6,406 nucleotides of DNA from Deltaproteobacteria bacterium UBA2957 (GCA_002348535.1 DEBL01000224.1:1-6406); one strand, 5' to 3'; counted from the first letter of the stretch, positions 1 through 6,294 are shown. The notes: generated by a model from the sequence alone, not told the origin. Program-made: numbers and translations.

Positions 1-873
1 CACCATCTCAATCACACCATCCGATTCAGCTACCGTCTGGGTGTGGTCGAAAATGCGTGTGCCCACACCCACATCCGTGGGCCGACTCGACTCGGGACCC
101 AGATAAACCACCTCGATCTGAGAATCGAAGAACCGCACATAAAGCGACCACATCGCGGAACCGGCAATTTTTCGTTCCGCCCGCCATGCGTGAGCGCGTT
201 CAGTCGACGCAGCCAGCCGATCTTGTGAAGCCCGACGGGTGAGTTCTTCAGCCCACTGCTGGTGGCGTTTCGACTGAGCAAGGTGGGCACCCCAACTGGC
301 CAAGTCGACGACCTCACCCTCCACCGTTTCACTGCTTTCCACCCGTTCAATTTCTTTGTCTAATTCGAGCTCAGCTTTCGCTTGAATGAGCGGATCGAGC
401 AACGCGTTGGTCGGGTGGTTCTCAGCGTGATCGAGCGCGAGTTTCCATTCCATGGCGAAATCACTGATGGGGGCAACCGCCTTCGCTTGAACCTGGGACC
501 ATGCGTCGTAGTTGCTCATCAAGGACTCGATCGATTCGCGTAACGAACCATCGACAACCGCATGCACATGCACCAGTTCAATCGCATCTCCAAGCACCGA
601 AGGCAATACCGCATCACGCACGGTTTGAACCCGCGGGTTTAATGCATCAATGCGTGCCCGAATCAAGCCGCTAAACCATTCGGATTTGGTCACCGTGGAC
701 CGCAACCGGGTCAACGCTTCTGGATCACCAGACCACGTTGTGGGGTTCAAGACATGCACACCAAACCCCACCCGTTCATCTGCATCGCTGAACGGTGCCC
801 CGCGTTTCAGTCCCTCTGCTTCACGCGCCAGGGCATTGGTGACTGCAGCGCTATATTGCTCAAGTCTTGTCAT
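1..873 (-). CDS. Hypothetical protein, last gene of the minus-strand operon, C-terminus cut off by the window edge
   Basis: This frame is open for 291 codons from ATG at 873 to the left edge with no stop, so the C-terminus is missing. The start overlaps the stop of the preceding gene as ATGA (870-873), indicating translational coupling; no good Shine-Dalgarno lies just upstream. The protein starts MTRLEQYSAAVTNALAREAE and I do not recognise it. It is mostly helical in character. Residues about 170-235 are rich in Glu, Lys, Arg, Gln and Ala (for example KAELELDKEIERVESSE and AQSKRHQQWAEELTRRASQ), suggesting a long helix or coiled coil. From about residue 231 it becomes more beta-like and hydrophobic (AGSAMWSLYVRFFDSQIEVVYLG), probably a separate C-terminal domain that continues outside the window. 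No signal peptide or membrane segment is visible. By position it is the fourth product of the macro/HEPN and sigma-like operon. Coding is secure; function is unknown. Confidence 0.8.
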   Translation of the reverse strand, partial: MTRLEQYSAAVTNALAREAEGLKRGAPFSDADERVGFGVHVLNPTTWSGDPEALTRLRSTVTKSEWFSGLIRARIDALNPRVQTVRDAVLPSVLGDAIELVHVHAVVDGSLRESIESLMSNYDAWSQVQAKAVAPISDFAMEWKLALDHAENHPTNALLDPLIQAKAELELDKEIERVESSETVEGEVVDLASWGAHLAQSKRHQQWAEELTRRASQDRLAASTERAHAWRAERKIAGSAMWSLYVRFFDSQIEVVYLGPESSRPTDVGVGTRIFDHTQTVAESDGVIEMV

Positions 874-2045
874 TGGTCGCATTGTTCAATGTCCCTTTTG
901 GCATGGCCAATCTTTCGATACAACGAATTGCATTCTGTTTGACGTTGTTTGGGCGAGGCATCAACCCAATCTGAAAACGAACCTTCATCCGAATCAAGAA
1001 TCCAGACCAGCGTTTTCAATGCGTCTGTGTTGGATACGGGCACCACCTGATAGCCACCGACCGGCCGACCATGTTCATCGAGCACAGCCTGACCGTACCG
1101 ATCCAGAAACGACTCCATCAGCGTTCGGGTCTCTTCAACACCGCGACACAAACCCCGGCCTCGACCACGCTCTGCAGCCGCCAACTCCAACAACGTGATG
1201 TCCGGTACCGTCCCGTGACACACAAGCAAGTAAATCGCGGACTTTTTGAAGCTGGCACGCTCATAGTCTTTCGCTACAGCGCGGCGCTTGAATCGCTCAA
1301 TTTCACGGCGTTTTTCTTGTCCAATGCGAACGGCAGCCAACACTTCCAAGTGTCGCAGCCTCTGCACGTCCATCAATGCTTCCGGCGAAATCGATTCGTG
1401 GGCATCGGCAAAAATACCTGCGGAATCCAAAATCGAACCTTCGGCCAAATCGGTTCGACCCTCTTCGTCGTGGATGCCATTCAACCGGGGTTCATGCCGA
1501 CCGGCAGTGTGCGCCGAGTTTCGAACATCTCGAGCGATGCGCTCGATAATTTTCATCAGATACCCGGTGGCAGGACCGGTGCGAGAATCGACCGCAATCA
1601 AGGGAATTCCTTCCTTGTCAGACAATCGGGCCCATAACTTCACGGTGACTTCCTGGGTCAAGTCCTCCGACTCGGGGAACCGACACCGAAACCAATCTTG
1701 GGTCCACCTGTGCCACAACTTGCGGGTCATCACCCGAATCCAATGGCTCACTCGGGGATCATCAAAGGCCCGCTGCGCCGCCTCTATGCCCTGCCATTGG
1801 GTGCGATTCCACGCCTCTATCAGACTCCAGGGGCATTCTTTGGCCTCGATGCTCAACCGTTCCTCCACTGCCACCGGCGGCACCGGAGGGGCAGGTGAAA
1901 CAGTGTACGCGATCGATGCATCAAACATCGTTTCATCCCATTCTTCAGCGCACCCATCATCAAAACCACACATGGCCACATCTCGCTCAAGCCGGGAGAA
2001 ACTAAGGTCAGCATTGGGGTGTCGCTGCGCGGGTGGGTGTGACAT
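870..2045 (-). CDS. Sigma-70-like protein: region-2-like segment and region-4-like C-terminus around a long middle section
   Basis: With ATG at 2045 the product is 391 residues. Residues about 97-178 resemble sigma-70/ECF region 2: a helix (SHWIRVMTRKLWHRWTQDWF), then PESEDLTQEVTVKLWARL at 124-141, matching the family's DAEDLxQEvFlklW signature, and YLMKIIERIARDVRNS at 162-177, like the region 2.3-2.4 helix. The last 40 residues (SFSDWVDASPKQRQTECNSL and KIGHAKRDIEQ) resemble the recognition helix and end of region 4. Typical ECF sigmas are about 160-220 residues; this one has an acidic, Pro-rich N-terminus of about 60 residues and about 170 residues between the two regions. It probably acts in the cytoplasm on promoter DNA or RNA polymerase, but could have lost sigma activity. 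The start is uncertain: TTG 2090, ATG 1973 and ATG 1928 are in frame and none has a convincing Shine-Dalgarno. Its stop overlaps the next gene by ATGA. Confidence 0.8.
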   Translation of the reverse strand: MSHPPAQRHPNADLSFSRLERDVAMCGFDDGCAEEWDETMFDASIAYTVSPAPPVPPVAVEERLSIEAKECPWSLIEAWNRTQWQGIEAAQRAFDDPRVSHWIRVMTRKLWHRWTQDWFRCRFPESEDLTQEVTVKLWARLSDKEGIPLIAVDSRTGPATGYLMKIIERIARDVRNSAHTAGRHEPRLNGIHDEEGRTDLAEGSILDSAGIFADAHESISPEALMDVQRLRHLEVLAAVRIGQEKRREIERFKRRAVAKDYERASFKKSAIYLLVCHGTVPDITLLELAAAERGRGRGLCRGVEETRTLMESFLDRYGQAVLDEHGRPVGGYQVVPVSNTDALKTLVWILDSDEGSFSDWVDASPKQRQTECNSLYRKIGHAKRDIEQCDQ

Positions 2046-2150
2046 GCGGTCTCTACTGGTGATGCAAAAGTGTCGTTCATCATTTCCCAACGAGTTCGAA
2101 AAATACTTCGGACATGGGTCCGCCCAATGCGCGCATCAAACGATCACTTT

Positions 2151-3209
2151 TCAGTCTTGATTGATGACGCTTGACTGCCAAAAGCTCAGCACCCGAAGCA
2201 TGCACACAGCCACAGCAGCAAGGTCATCGGGAGCGACAGAATGAGCTTCTGTACCAGGGTCATGAACCATCGCGTTGCCCATCGTACGCAACACGTGAAG
2301 ATACCCAATTACCCAGCGGGGTACACCCCGATCCCGAAGGGACTCAACTTTCCATGCCAAGTCTCTTCCTTGCCCATCGAATTCTCGGACCACCCGCTCC
2401 ACCAAGATTCGACCGGACGCGGCAATCACGGTTGGTGCCGGCAGGTCGCTGGCCAGTGATCTCGCCAGCTCGAGAAAAACACGAGGATCTCCACCGCGTT
2501 GCTCGGTCGCCCACTGCAGTTGTGCGTACAAGTCGTCTCGAATCAACTTGAACACCTCGCTATGCACCACACTTTGAGAAAAGCCCAAATGTTCATCGAC
2601 AGCCTCACACAACTCTTCGACACGACGCTCATCGCGTTCAATCACCACCAACCGTTGCAATGAAGGCAGTCGTCGGGCCGCCGCACGCGCTGAATCTACC
2701 AACACTGCACCAAGCACACTCATCGGAACACCCAACCCACCCGCACCCAACAACGGCAAAACAACCGTACCCAAGTCCACCCCATGGGCTTCCAAAATCG
2801 CCAAGGATGCAAATGCATCATCAAAGGTCCTGCGTGCACCCGTCACCGTTCGGCCAACTCGGTGTACACACACCATCCGTTGGGGTCGAAAGGTGTTTCG
2901 ATCGGGCAACTGCAACGGCTCGCTAATCCACAGGTCCATACCTTCTTCGAGTCGCAATCGAGAAAGATCACGAGCGACAAACGGATTCACGCCATGATCC
3001 ATCAATTGGCCAATGAGAAACTTCCTATTCCATTCCTGATAGGCGGGGGAACGATGAAGCTCCTCCATCCGGTCAAAATCACCTTGAGTGACCGAAACGA
3101 ACAGCACATCGAGGCGTTCCTGCCACGAAAACAGGTCGCCGTGACGAATCTCGAACGAACACGGACCAGAGGGCCCAACCAAACTCACGTGGGTGCGTAC
3201 TTCTGTCAC
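2151..3209 (-). CDS. Macro-like domain fused to a C-terminal DUF4145 (HEPN-like) domain
   Basis: The product is 352 residues from GTG at 3209, chosen because AGGGAG lies 5 nt upstream; an ATG at 3266 would add 19 residues without such a site. Residues about 18-208 read as a divergent macro domain: SFEIRHGDLF (18-27) matches its first strand and GD turn, LDVLFVSVTQGDF (33-45) the second strand, and GTVVLPLLGAGGLGVP (147-162) the family's glycine-rich phosphate-binding loop. The usual NAAN motif after strand two is not visible, so ADP-ribose binding is more likely than classic de-ADP-ribosylation. Residues about 217-345 match DUF4145: a helix around ASGRILVERVVREF (264-277) and the signature LRTMGNAMVHD (307-317), as in many restriction and defence proteins. 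DUF4145 is in the HEPN clan, some of whose members are RNases; the spacing here does not prove catalysis. No export signal is seen. Likely a nucleotide-sensing effector or sensor (inference). Confidence 0.85.
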   Translation of the reverse strand: MTEVRTHVSLVGPSGPCSFEIRHGDLFSWQERLDVLFVSVTQGDFDRMEELHRSPAYQEWNRKFLIGQLMDHGVNPFVARDLSRLRLEEGMDLWISEPLQLPDRNTFRPQRMVCVHRVGRTVTGARRTFDDAFASLAILEAHGVDLGTVVLPLLGAGGLGVPMSVLGAVLVDSARAAARRLPSLQRLVVIERDERRVEELCEAVDEHLGFSQSVVHSEVFKLIRDDLYAQLQWATEQRGGDPRVFLELARSLASDLPAPTVIAASGRILVERVVREFDGQGRDLAWKVESLRDRGVPRWVIGYLHVLRTMGNAMVHDPGTEAHSVAPDDLAAVAVCMLRVLSFWQSSVINQD

Positions 3210-3214
3210 CTGTT

Positions 3215-3220
3215 CTCCCT
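3215..3220 (-). promoter_or_regulatory. Ribosome binding site that fixes the GTG start of the macro/DUF4145 gene
   Basis: The minus strand reads AGGGAG followed by 5 nt and GTG at 3209. This is the best-placed Shine-Dalgarno in the operon and argues against the upstream ATG at 3266. It lies 21 bp past the stop of the frame-shifted upstream gene (3243-3241). Confidence 0.7.
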
Positions 3221-3240
3221 TCGCGAAATTTTCTCCGCAT

Positions 3241-3417
3241 TCATGACCAGTTGAACGGCAACACATCGATCGGGCGCACCCGGTCAGCCATGCCGTATTG
3301 TTCCCACCATGCCTGCAGTTGTTCGGGCGGCTCAGGGCACACCTTGCCCCCGATTTCCGTACAAAACAATTCGGCTATCCAAAACCAAGGGTGACCGTGC
3401 CCCGTCAACTGTGTTCT
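3241..3417 (-). pseudogene. Out-of-frame 3' continuation of the operon's first gene
   Basis: After a TAA at 3420-3418 this frame stays open to TGA at 3243-3241. It encodes GHGHPWFWIAELFCTEIGGK, then a Pro/Trp-rich stretch with PEPPEQLQAWWEQYG and the end VRPIDVLPFNWS. No plausible start with a ribosome binding site exists: the only ATG (3288) would leave 16 residues. The sequence looks genuinely coding and closes the otherwise unusual 122-bp gap before the macro/DUF4145 gene. The simplest explanation is that it is the true C-terminus of the upstream gene, reached by a +1 shift between about 3417 and 3332. Joining at the GGGG run gives ...NTVDG-HGHPWFWIAEL... without loss. I mark it as a broken gene part; it would be normal coding sequence if the shift is an assembly error or is programmed. 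Confidence 0.55.
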
Positions 3418-4021
3418 TTACTGCGAGTCGAATCGGGCGCGGTGCATTCGGAAAGACCACCGATGTCCAACCAGCAATGACCAGCCATAAGTGACCAAGC
3501 GATAGATCCGTCCCCAATTCGTTGCTCCATGCAAACACCCTTTGATTCACCGAAGCTGGCACCTTGACGCCACGCGCGTGGCACGCTTTCAACGACCATG
3601 CCAATCGGTATGTTTTGTTGATGTCTTGATCGGAATCGAGGCCATCGGGATCGACCCCATTGATGGCCTCATCAACTTTAGCCCGCTGAGCCTCACTCAA
3701 CTGACACACTCGAAGGAGGGTGAGGTCAGGATGGCTAGCTAAAAACATCTCGGCATCTGCACCCAAGTCATCGACTGCACTTGGTAAGCCACTATGAGCA
3801 AAGTTTAGGGATCTCATGAGGGCACTCCGAGAGGAGGAATCGTACCCCTTCCAATGCTCCCAAAACAACCCATAAAAAGGGCGCTTCGAGTTCAACTTGT
3901 GGCTACCCGCGGCTAACCATGTCCGAATCCTTTTAGCTTGCCGTTGGACCTTGTGAACCCCTTGCCGCAACAAGGGGACGGTGTTGGGGCTTTTCGAATG
4001 TATCCAAGTCCCCAGCACCAT
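3332..4021 (-). CDS. Unrecognised protein, first gene of the minus-strand operon, probably the 5' part of a frameshifted gene
   Basis: As written the frame gives 229 residues from ATG 4021 to TGA 3334-3332. The first 68 residues are basic (GVHKVQRQAKRIRTWLAAGS) and Trp-rich. An internal ATG at 3817 has GGAG 7 nt upstream and would give 161 residues starting MRSLNFAHSGLPSAVDDLG; either start is possible, and an AGGTG about 11 nt before 4021 is weaker. The body is acidic and helical (LSEAQRAKVDEAINGVDPDG), then hydrophobic (SLGHLWLVIAGWTSVVF). I recognise no family. The last 22 residues look like out-of-frame read-through, because a more protein-like sequence continues in the next frame to 3241, meeting the following gene at normal operon spacing. 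A single +1 shift, most simply at the run of four G on this strand (3400-3403), would give about 259 residues from 4021 or 191 from 3817. Mutation, sequencing error and programmed frameshifting remain open. Confidence 0.6.
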   Translation of the reverse strand: MVLGTWIHSKSPNTVPLLRQGVHKVQRQAKRIRTWLAAGSHKLNSKRPFYGLFWEHWKGYDSSSRSALMRSLNFAHSGLPSAVDDLGADAEMFLASHPDLTLLRVCQLSEAQRAKVDEAINGVDPDGLDSDQDINKTYRLAWSLKACHARGVKVPASVNQRVFAWSNELGTDLSLGHLWLVIAGWTSVVFPNAPRPIRLAVKNTVDGARSPLVLDSRIVLYGNRGQGVP

Positions 4022-4058
4022 TTTCTACATTTCACCTAAAAGATAAGGAGATATCACA
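4022..4058. promoter_or_regulatory. Short divergent intergenic gap with the ribosome binding site of the plus-strand gene
   Basis: Only 37 bp separate the ATG at 4021 (minus) from the ATG at 4059 (plus). The plus gene has AAGGAG at 4045-4050, 8 nt before its start. The gap is AT-rich (CTAAAAGATAAG) relative to its surroundings, but I cannot assign convincing -35/-10 pairs on either strand. Two divergent promoters would not fit here without lying inside the flanking reading frames. If the minus gene really starts at 3817, the regulatory region would be 3818-4058, a more usual size. Confidence 0.4.
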
Positions 4059-4604
4059 ATGCCCAAAACACCTTGCGAGCCAGCCGGACTGCAAGCGGCG
4101 CTTGCAGCAGCCGAACGGGCCGAAGGGGCCTACAAGGTTTACTTGGCCGTGTGCGCCGACCCCACATTCACCGGGCGCTTCAGTTGCACCCGCGATGGTG
4201 TGCAGTACCTCGACAACCGCAAGATGCACGAGCCCGACTACGCAACGCTCACGGTTCATTTGGCCAGAGACTGGCGGGTCGTGGTCAGCCGCGAAGACCT
4301 CAAAGCGGGCATCATGGCCGCTTTTACTACCATTGAACCACGGTTGGTGTACGGCACCTCGGTGTCGGTCGACTTCACCGAGAAGGTTCGCGAGTTCTTG
4401 TCGCTCAACCCGCCGTCGTTCAGGCGGTACGACATCACCACCGACGCGGTGGCCAAGTTCGTCGACCCAGAGGGGTTTCGCGACCAACAGCGATTGATGG
4501 AAATGAAGATTTCCAAGGCGCTGCGCAGCTTCGGACTGCAGAAGGTTCGCATCAGCCACAAGGGGGAGCGAAAAATGAGGTGGTTTCCCATTGATGGGCC
4601 ATAG
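4059..4604 (+). CDS. Hypothetical protein with a winged-helix-like C-terminus
   Basis: The 181-residue product starts at ATG 4059 after AAGGAG at 8 nt spacing. Residues about 7-24 form an Ala-rich helix (AGLQAALAAAERAEGAYKVY). The middle contains alternating strand-like segments (DYATLTVHLARDWRVVVSRE). Residues about 122-181 resemble the winged helix-turn-helix at the end of some phage and plasmid primase/helicase-type replication proteins: YDITTDAVAKFV, a helix MEMKISKALRSFGLQKVR (149-166), and a basic wing (RISHKGERKMRWF). In those families this segment binds DNA or couples to the replication enzyme; no catalytic primase or ATPase motif is present here, so it is not a full primase. It stands alone, is transcribed away from the macro/sigma-like operon and is followed by a dyad-rich gap. 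A DNA-binding regulator or replication accessory are both possible. Coding is secure; the domain assignment is tentative. Confidence 0.75.
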   Translation: MPKTPCEPAGLQAALAAAERAEGAYKVYLAVCADPTFTGRFSCTRDGVQYLDNRKMHEPDYATLTVHLARDWRVVVSREDLKAGIMAAFTTIEPRLVYGTSVSVDFTEKVREFLSLNPPSFRRYDITTDAVAKFVDPEGFRDQQRLMEMKISKALRSFGLQKVRISHKGERKMRWFPIDGP

Positions 4605-4652
4605 GCCCTCATTGGCTCTCGAGAGCCAGACCACTGGGGCGGTGCGAGTGGT
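4596..4652. repeat. Cluster of three inverted repeats after the winged-helix gene
   Basis: Three dyads fall within 57 bp. GGGCC-ATA-GGCCC (4596-4608) spans the TAG stop. TGGCTCTCGAGAGCCA (4613-4628) is a perfect 16-bp palindrome, foldable as a 6-bp stem with a TCGA loop. ACCACT ... AGTGGT (4630-4652) has a 6-bp stem and 11-nt loop. None is followed by a T-run, so a classic intrinsic terminator is not supported. A T-free terminator, mRNA processing site or operator for the coiled-coil cassette downstream are possible. The rest of the gap (4653-4765) shows a T-rich tract near 4732-4743 but no clear promoter. Confidence 0.5.
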
Positions 4653-4765
4653 GTCCTCTGCCTCAGCGGTCTCTTTTCCCCATTGCTACCCACCAGAACC
4701 ATCGCAGGTTGATCGACTCTCGCCTGCTTCATTCTTTTTTCTTCGTCCAAATCCAAGGAGGCCCC

Positions 4766-5467
4766 ATGACCACCCGACGCGACGTATTCACCGCAGGTCT
4801 CGCCGTGTTTGTGGGCGTACAATCGCTCGCTCAGCACGAAACCAATTCACGCCTTGATGCCCGTGGTGAACACCTCAACGACCGAATTGAGGCCCTCGGC
4901 TCTCGGCTCAGCCAAACCGAACAACGGGCATCCGATCGCAGGCTGGAATTGGCCAACCAGCAACTGGTACTGATCCAAGAAGACCGCTCGCTGGGTGCAC
5001 GAATTGACGCGGTCGCGGACAACGTTGCGTCGATCGAGACGGCCACGCGACGTGACCGAACCAACCTGCGCGAAACCGGAGAGAACGTCGAAGATGTGCT
5101 CGCGCGGCTCGGTGACGTTGAGGTCGCCGTTGGGATGCCGGGCAGCGACGTCATAATTGAACCCGAAGTGGACTTGATTCGCCCAAGCCAAACGCTCAAG
5201 AATTGCCAATCCGAGTTCACGAGCATTGACTGGCAGCAGCATCGCTCATGGGCCATTGATGGGATCAAGCGCGGCTGGTCGTGCAGACGGATGGGGGCTT
5301 CCCTCGTTCGTGCTGGGCAGGTCAAAGGCACCGATGCCATTGCCGTGTGCGCCACCCTGTACCCCAGCTTGCCGTGGTCCAACAACCAGCGCCGGGTTCA
5401 GCGTTGGTCGCGCGGTGGGGTCAAGTGCCACTCCTTGGCGCAGCTGCTCAAGGAGAAGTCAAAATGA
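4766..5467 (+). CDS. Exported or membrane-anchored coiled-coil protein with a twin-arginine-like N-terminus
   Basis: The product is 233 residues. ATG 4766 is chosen over the in-frame start at 4709 because AAGGAGG lies at 4755-4761 and the N-terminus then reads as an export signal. MTTRRDVF carries a twin arginine followed by a hydrophobic stretch (residues 8-18) and SLA-Q at 20-23, a possible cleavage site; this is Tat-like but departs from the S/T-R-R-x-F-L-K consensus. Residues about 25-122 are a long charged coiled coil with heptad-like leucines and isoleucines (HLNDRIEALGSRLSQTEQRA). After a Pro-rich linker, residues about 142-233 form a basic domain with cysteines at 147, 173, 195 and 221, compatible with two disulfides if exported. 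I recognise no family; a phage spanin-like or envelope scaffold role is imaginable but unsupported. It overlaps the next gene by ATGA. Confidence 0.8.
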   Translation: MTTRRDVFTAGLAVFVGVQSLAQHETNSRLDARGEHLNDRIEALGSRLSQTEQRASDRRLELANQQLVLIQEDRSLGARIDAVADNVASIETATRRDRTNLRETGENVEDVLARLGDVEVAVGMPGSDVIIEPEVDLIRPSQTLKNCQSEFTSIDWQQHRSWAIDGIKRGWSCRRMGASLVRAGQVKGTDAIAVCATLYPSLPWSNNQRRVQRWSRGGVKCHSLAQLLKEKSK

Positions 5468-6294
5468 TGCTGTTCGCACTCATCCCCGTCGCCATGGCGG
5501 GCCCAACCCAAACCATCGATTTTGACGCGGTCACCGTCGAAGGCCATCGCACGGGGCCCGGTGTAAACCTCGTGACCGACACCACCCGAGACATTTGTCC
5601 CGATACCGAAGGCGCGGACTCGCCGGGCTGGGTCGAGTGCGTGGTGAACCTCAGCTACAGCGACATCAAATCACTCTGCTCCTCACTCGGCCCCAGTGCC
5701 TTGGCGGCCGTACGAACCATCGTGAACCAACCCTCACGCCACACCGACTTCGACCAAGACGTCGATGGCGAGCGCATGCAGTGGAAAGGCTGTTTTTACA
5801 ACTCCCGTTCCGGCGGAAGACTGGAAACCTTCGAGTGGTATGGAACGGGGAGTGGGTGGATCGTGACCAACTCGGCAGCGATTTACGGCGATTCAGACTC
5901 GCCAACTCAGACCTCCCTGTCGGTGTTTGATGGCTTTGAGCGGTCCGATGGGTCTGACGACGGCCTATCGGTTGAGTTTCAGGCCACCTTCGCCTACTTG
6001 CTTCGGCGAACGCGGTACCCGGGTGTGTGGACGGCCGTCCCATCCCAAACCAATCAAGACTCCATCAACGCCGCCATCAAACAAGCGGGCTATCGGCCAC
6101 CGTATTGCGGGAGCCGCGAAACCGGCAGCACGACGGAGCGCGACTGTGCAGTGTTGCCACGATTGTCGGTCGTTGCCGTATCGCCCACCATGATGGCGGT
6201 GCAGTCATTCCTCCCCGAACGCCTCGGCTACGCAGTCGCTGGCATTTTTTGGCGATCCGAGACGGGGTTCGACATCGCAAGCGTTGAGCCATGA
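5464..6294 (+). CDS. Secreted six-cysteine protein of unknown function
   Basis: The 276-residue product starts at ATG 5464, overlapping the previous stop as ATGA; AAGGAG at 5450-5455 lies 8 nt upstream, inside the previous gene. The N-terminus MMLFALIPVAMA-GP is a short signal peptide with AMA before the likely cut after residue 12; it lacks the usual positive charge. The mature part opens TIDFDAVTVEGHRTGP, reminiscent of the start of some surface proteins in Myxococcota-like bacteria (an impression). Cysteines at 45, 59, 72, 110, 215 and 228 could form three disulfides. The middle is Gly/Ser/Asp-rich (FERSDGSDDGLSVEFQ) and probably beta-structured. No transmembrane helix, lipobox or known catalytic motif is visible. 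Together with the coiled-coil gene before it, it suggests an envelope or secreted two-protein unit. Function unknown. Confidence 0.8.
   Translation: MMLFALIPVAMAGPTQTIDFDAVTVEGHRTGPGVNLVTDTTRDICPDTEGADSPGWVECVVNLSYSDIKSLCSSLGPSALAAVRTIVNQPSRHTDFDQDVDGERMQWKGCFYNSRSGGRLETFEWYGTGSGWIVTNSAAIYGDSDSPTQTSLSVFDGFERSDGSDDGLSVEFQATFAYLLRRTRYPGVWTAVPSQTNQDSINAAIKQAGYRPPYCGSRETGSTTERDCAVLPRLSVVAVSPTMMAVQSFLPERLGYAVAGIFWRSETGFDIASVEP

Noticed and set aside
30..350. A 106-codon minus-strand frame near the left edge
   Set aside because: It is out of frame with the long edge-spanning gene that begins at 873 by ATGA overlap, and is Arg/Trp-rich like a shadow.
650..1198. A 182-codon plus-strand frame across the junction of the two leftmost genes
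   Set aside because: It is antisense to two well-supported genes, with a Pro/Thr/His-rich composition and no start signals.
1853..2083. A 76-codon minus-strand frame starting ATGATG in the 5' part of the sigma-like gene
   Set aside because: It ends in an Arg/Cys/Trp-rich run typical of a wrong frame, overlaps the sigma-like frame throughout, and has only weak start signals.
1288..2160. A 290-codon plus-strand reading frame opposite the sigma-like gene
   Set aside because: It is Ser/Arg/Cys-rich without recognisable structure and lies fully antisense to the gene carrying the sigma region-2 signature; it is a complementary-strand shadow.
4032..4634. A 200-codon minus-strand reading frame opposite the winged-helix gene
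   Set aside because: The plus-strand frame has a good AAGGAG site and more protein-like content; this one has no good ribosome binding site and is rich in His, Cys and Gly in a mirror-frame pattern.
4605..4765. Intrinsic terminator after the winged-helix gene
   Set aside because: Stem-loops are present but no T-run follows any of them; the T-rich tract near 4732-4743 is not preceded by a stem.
5281..5463. N-terminal extension of the six-cysteine secreted protein to an upstream in-frame start
   Set aside because: The extension overlaps the coiled-coil gene, would bury the signal peptide, and the start at 5464 has both a Shine-Dalgarno and an ATGA overlap.
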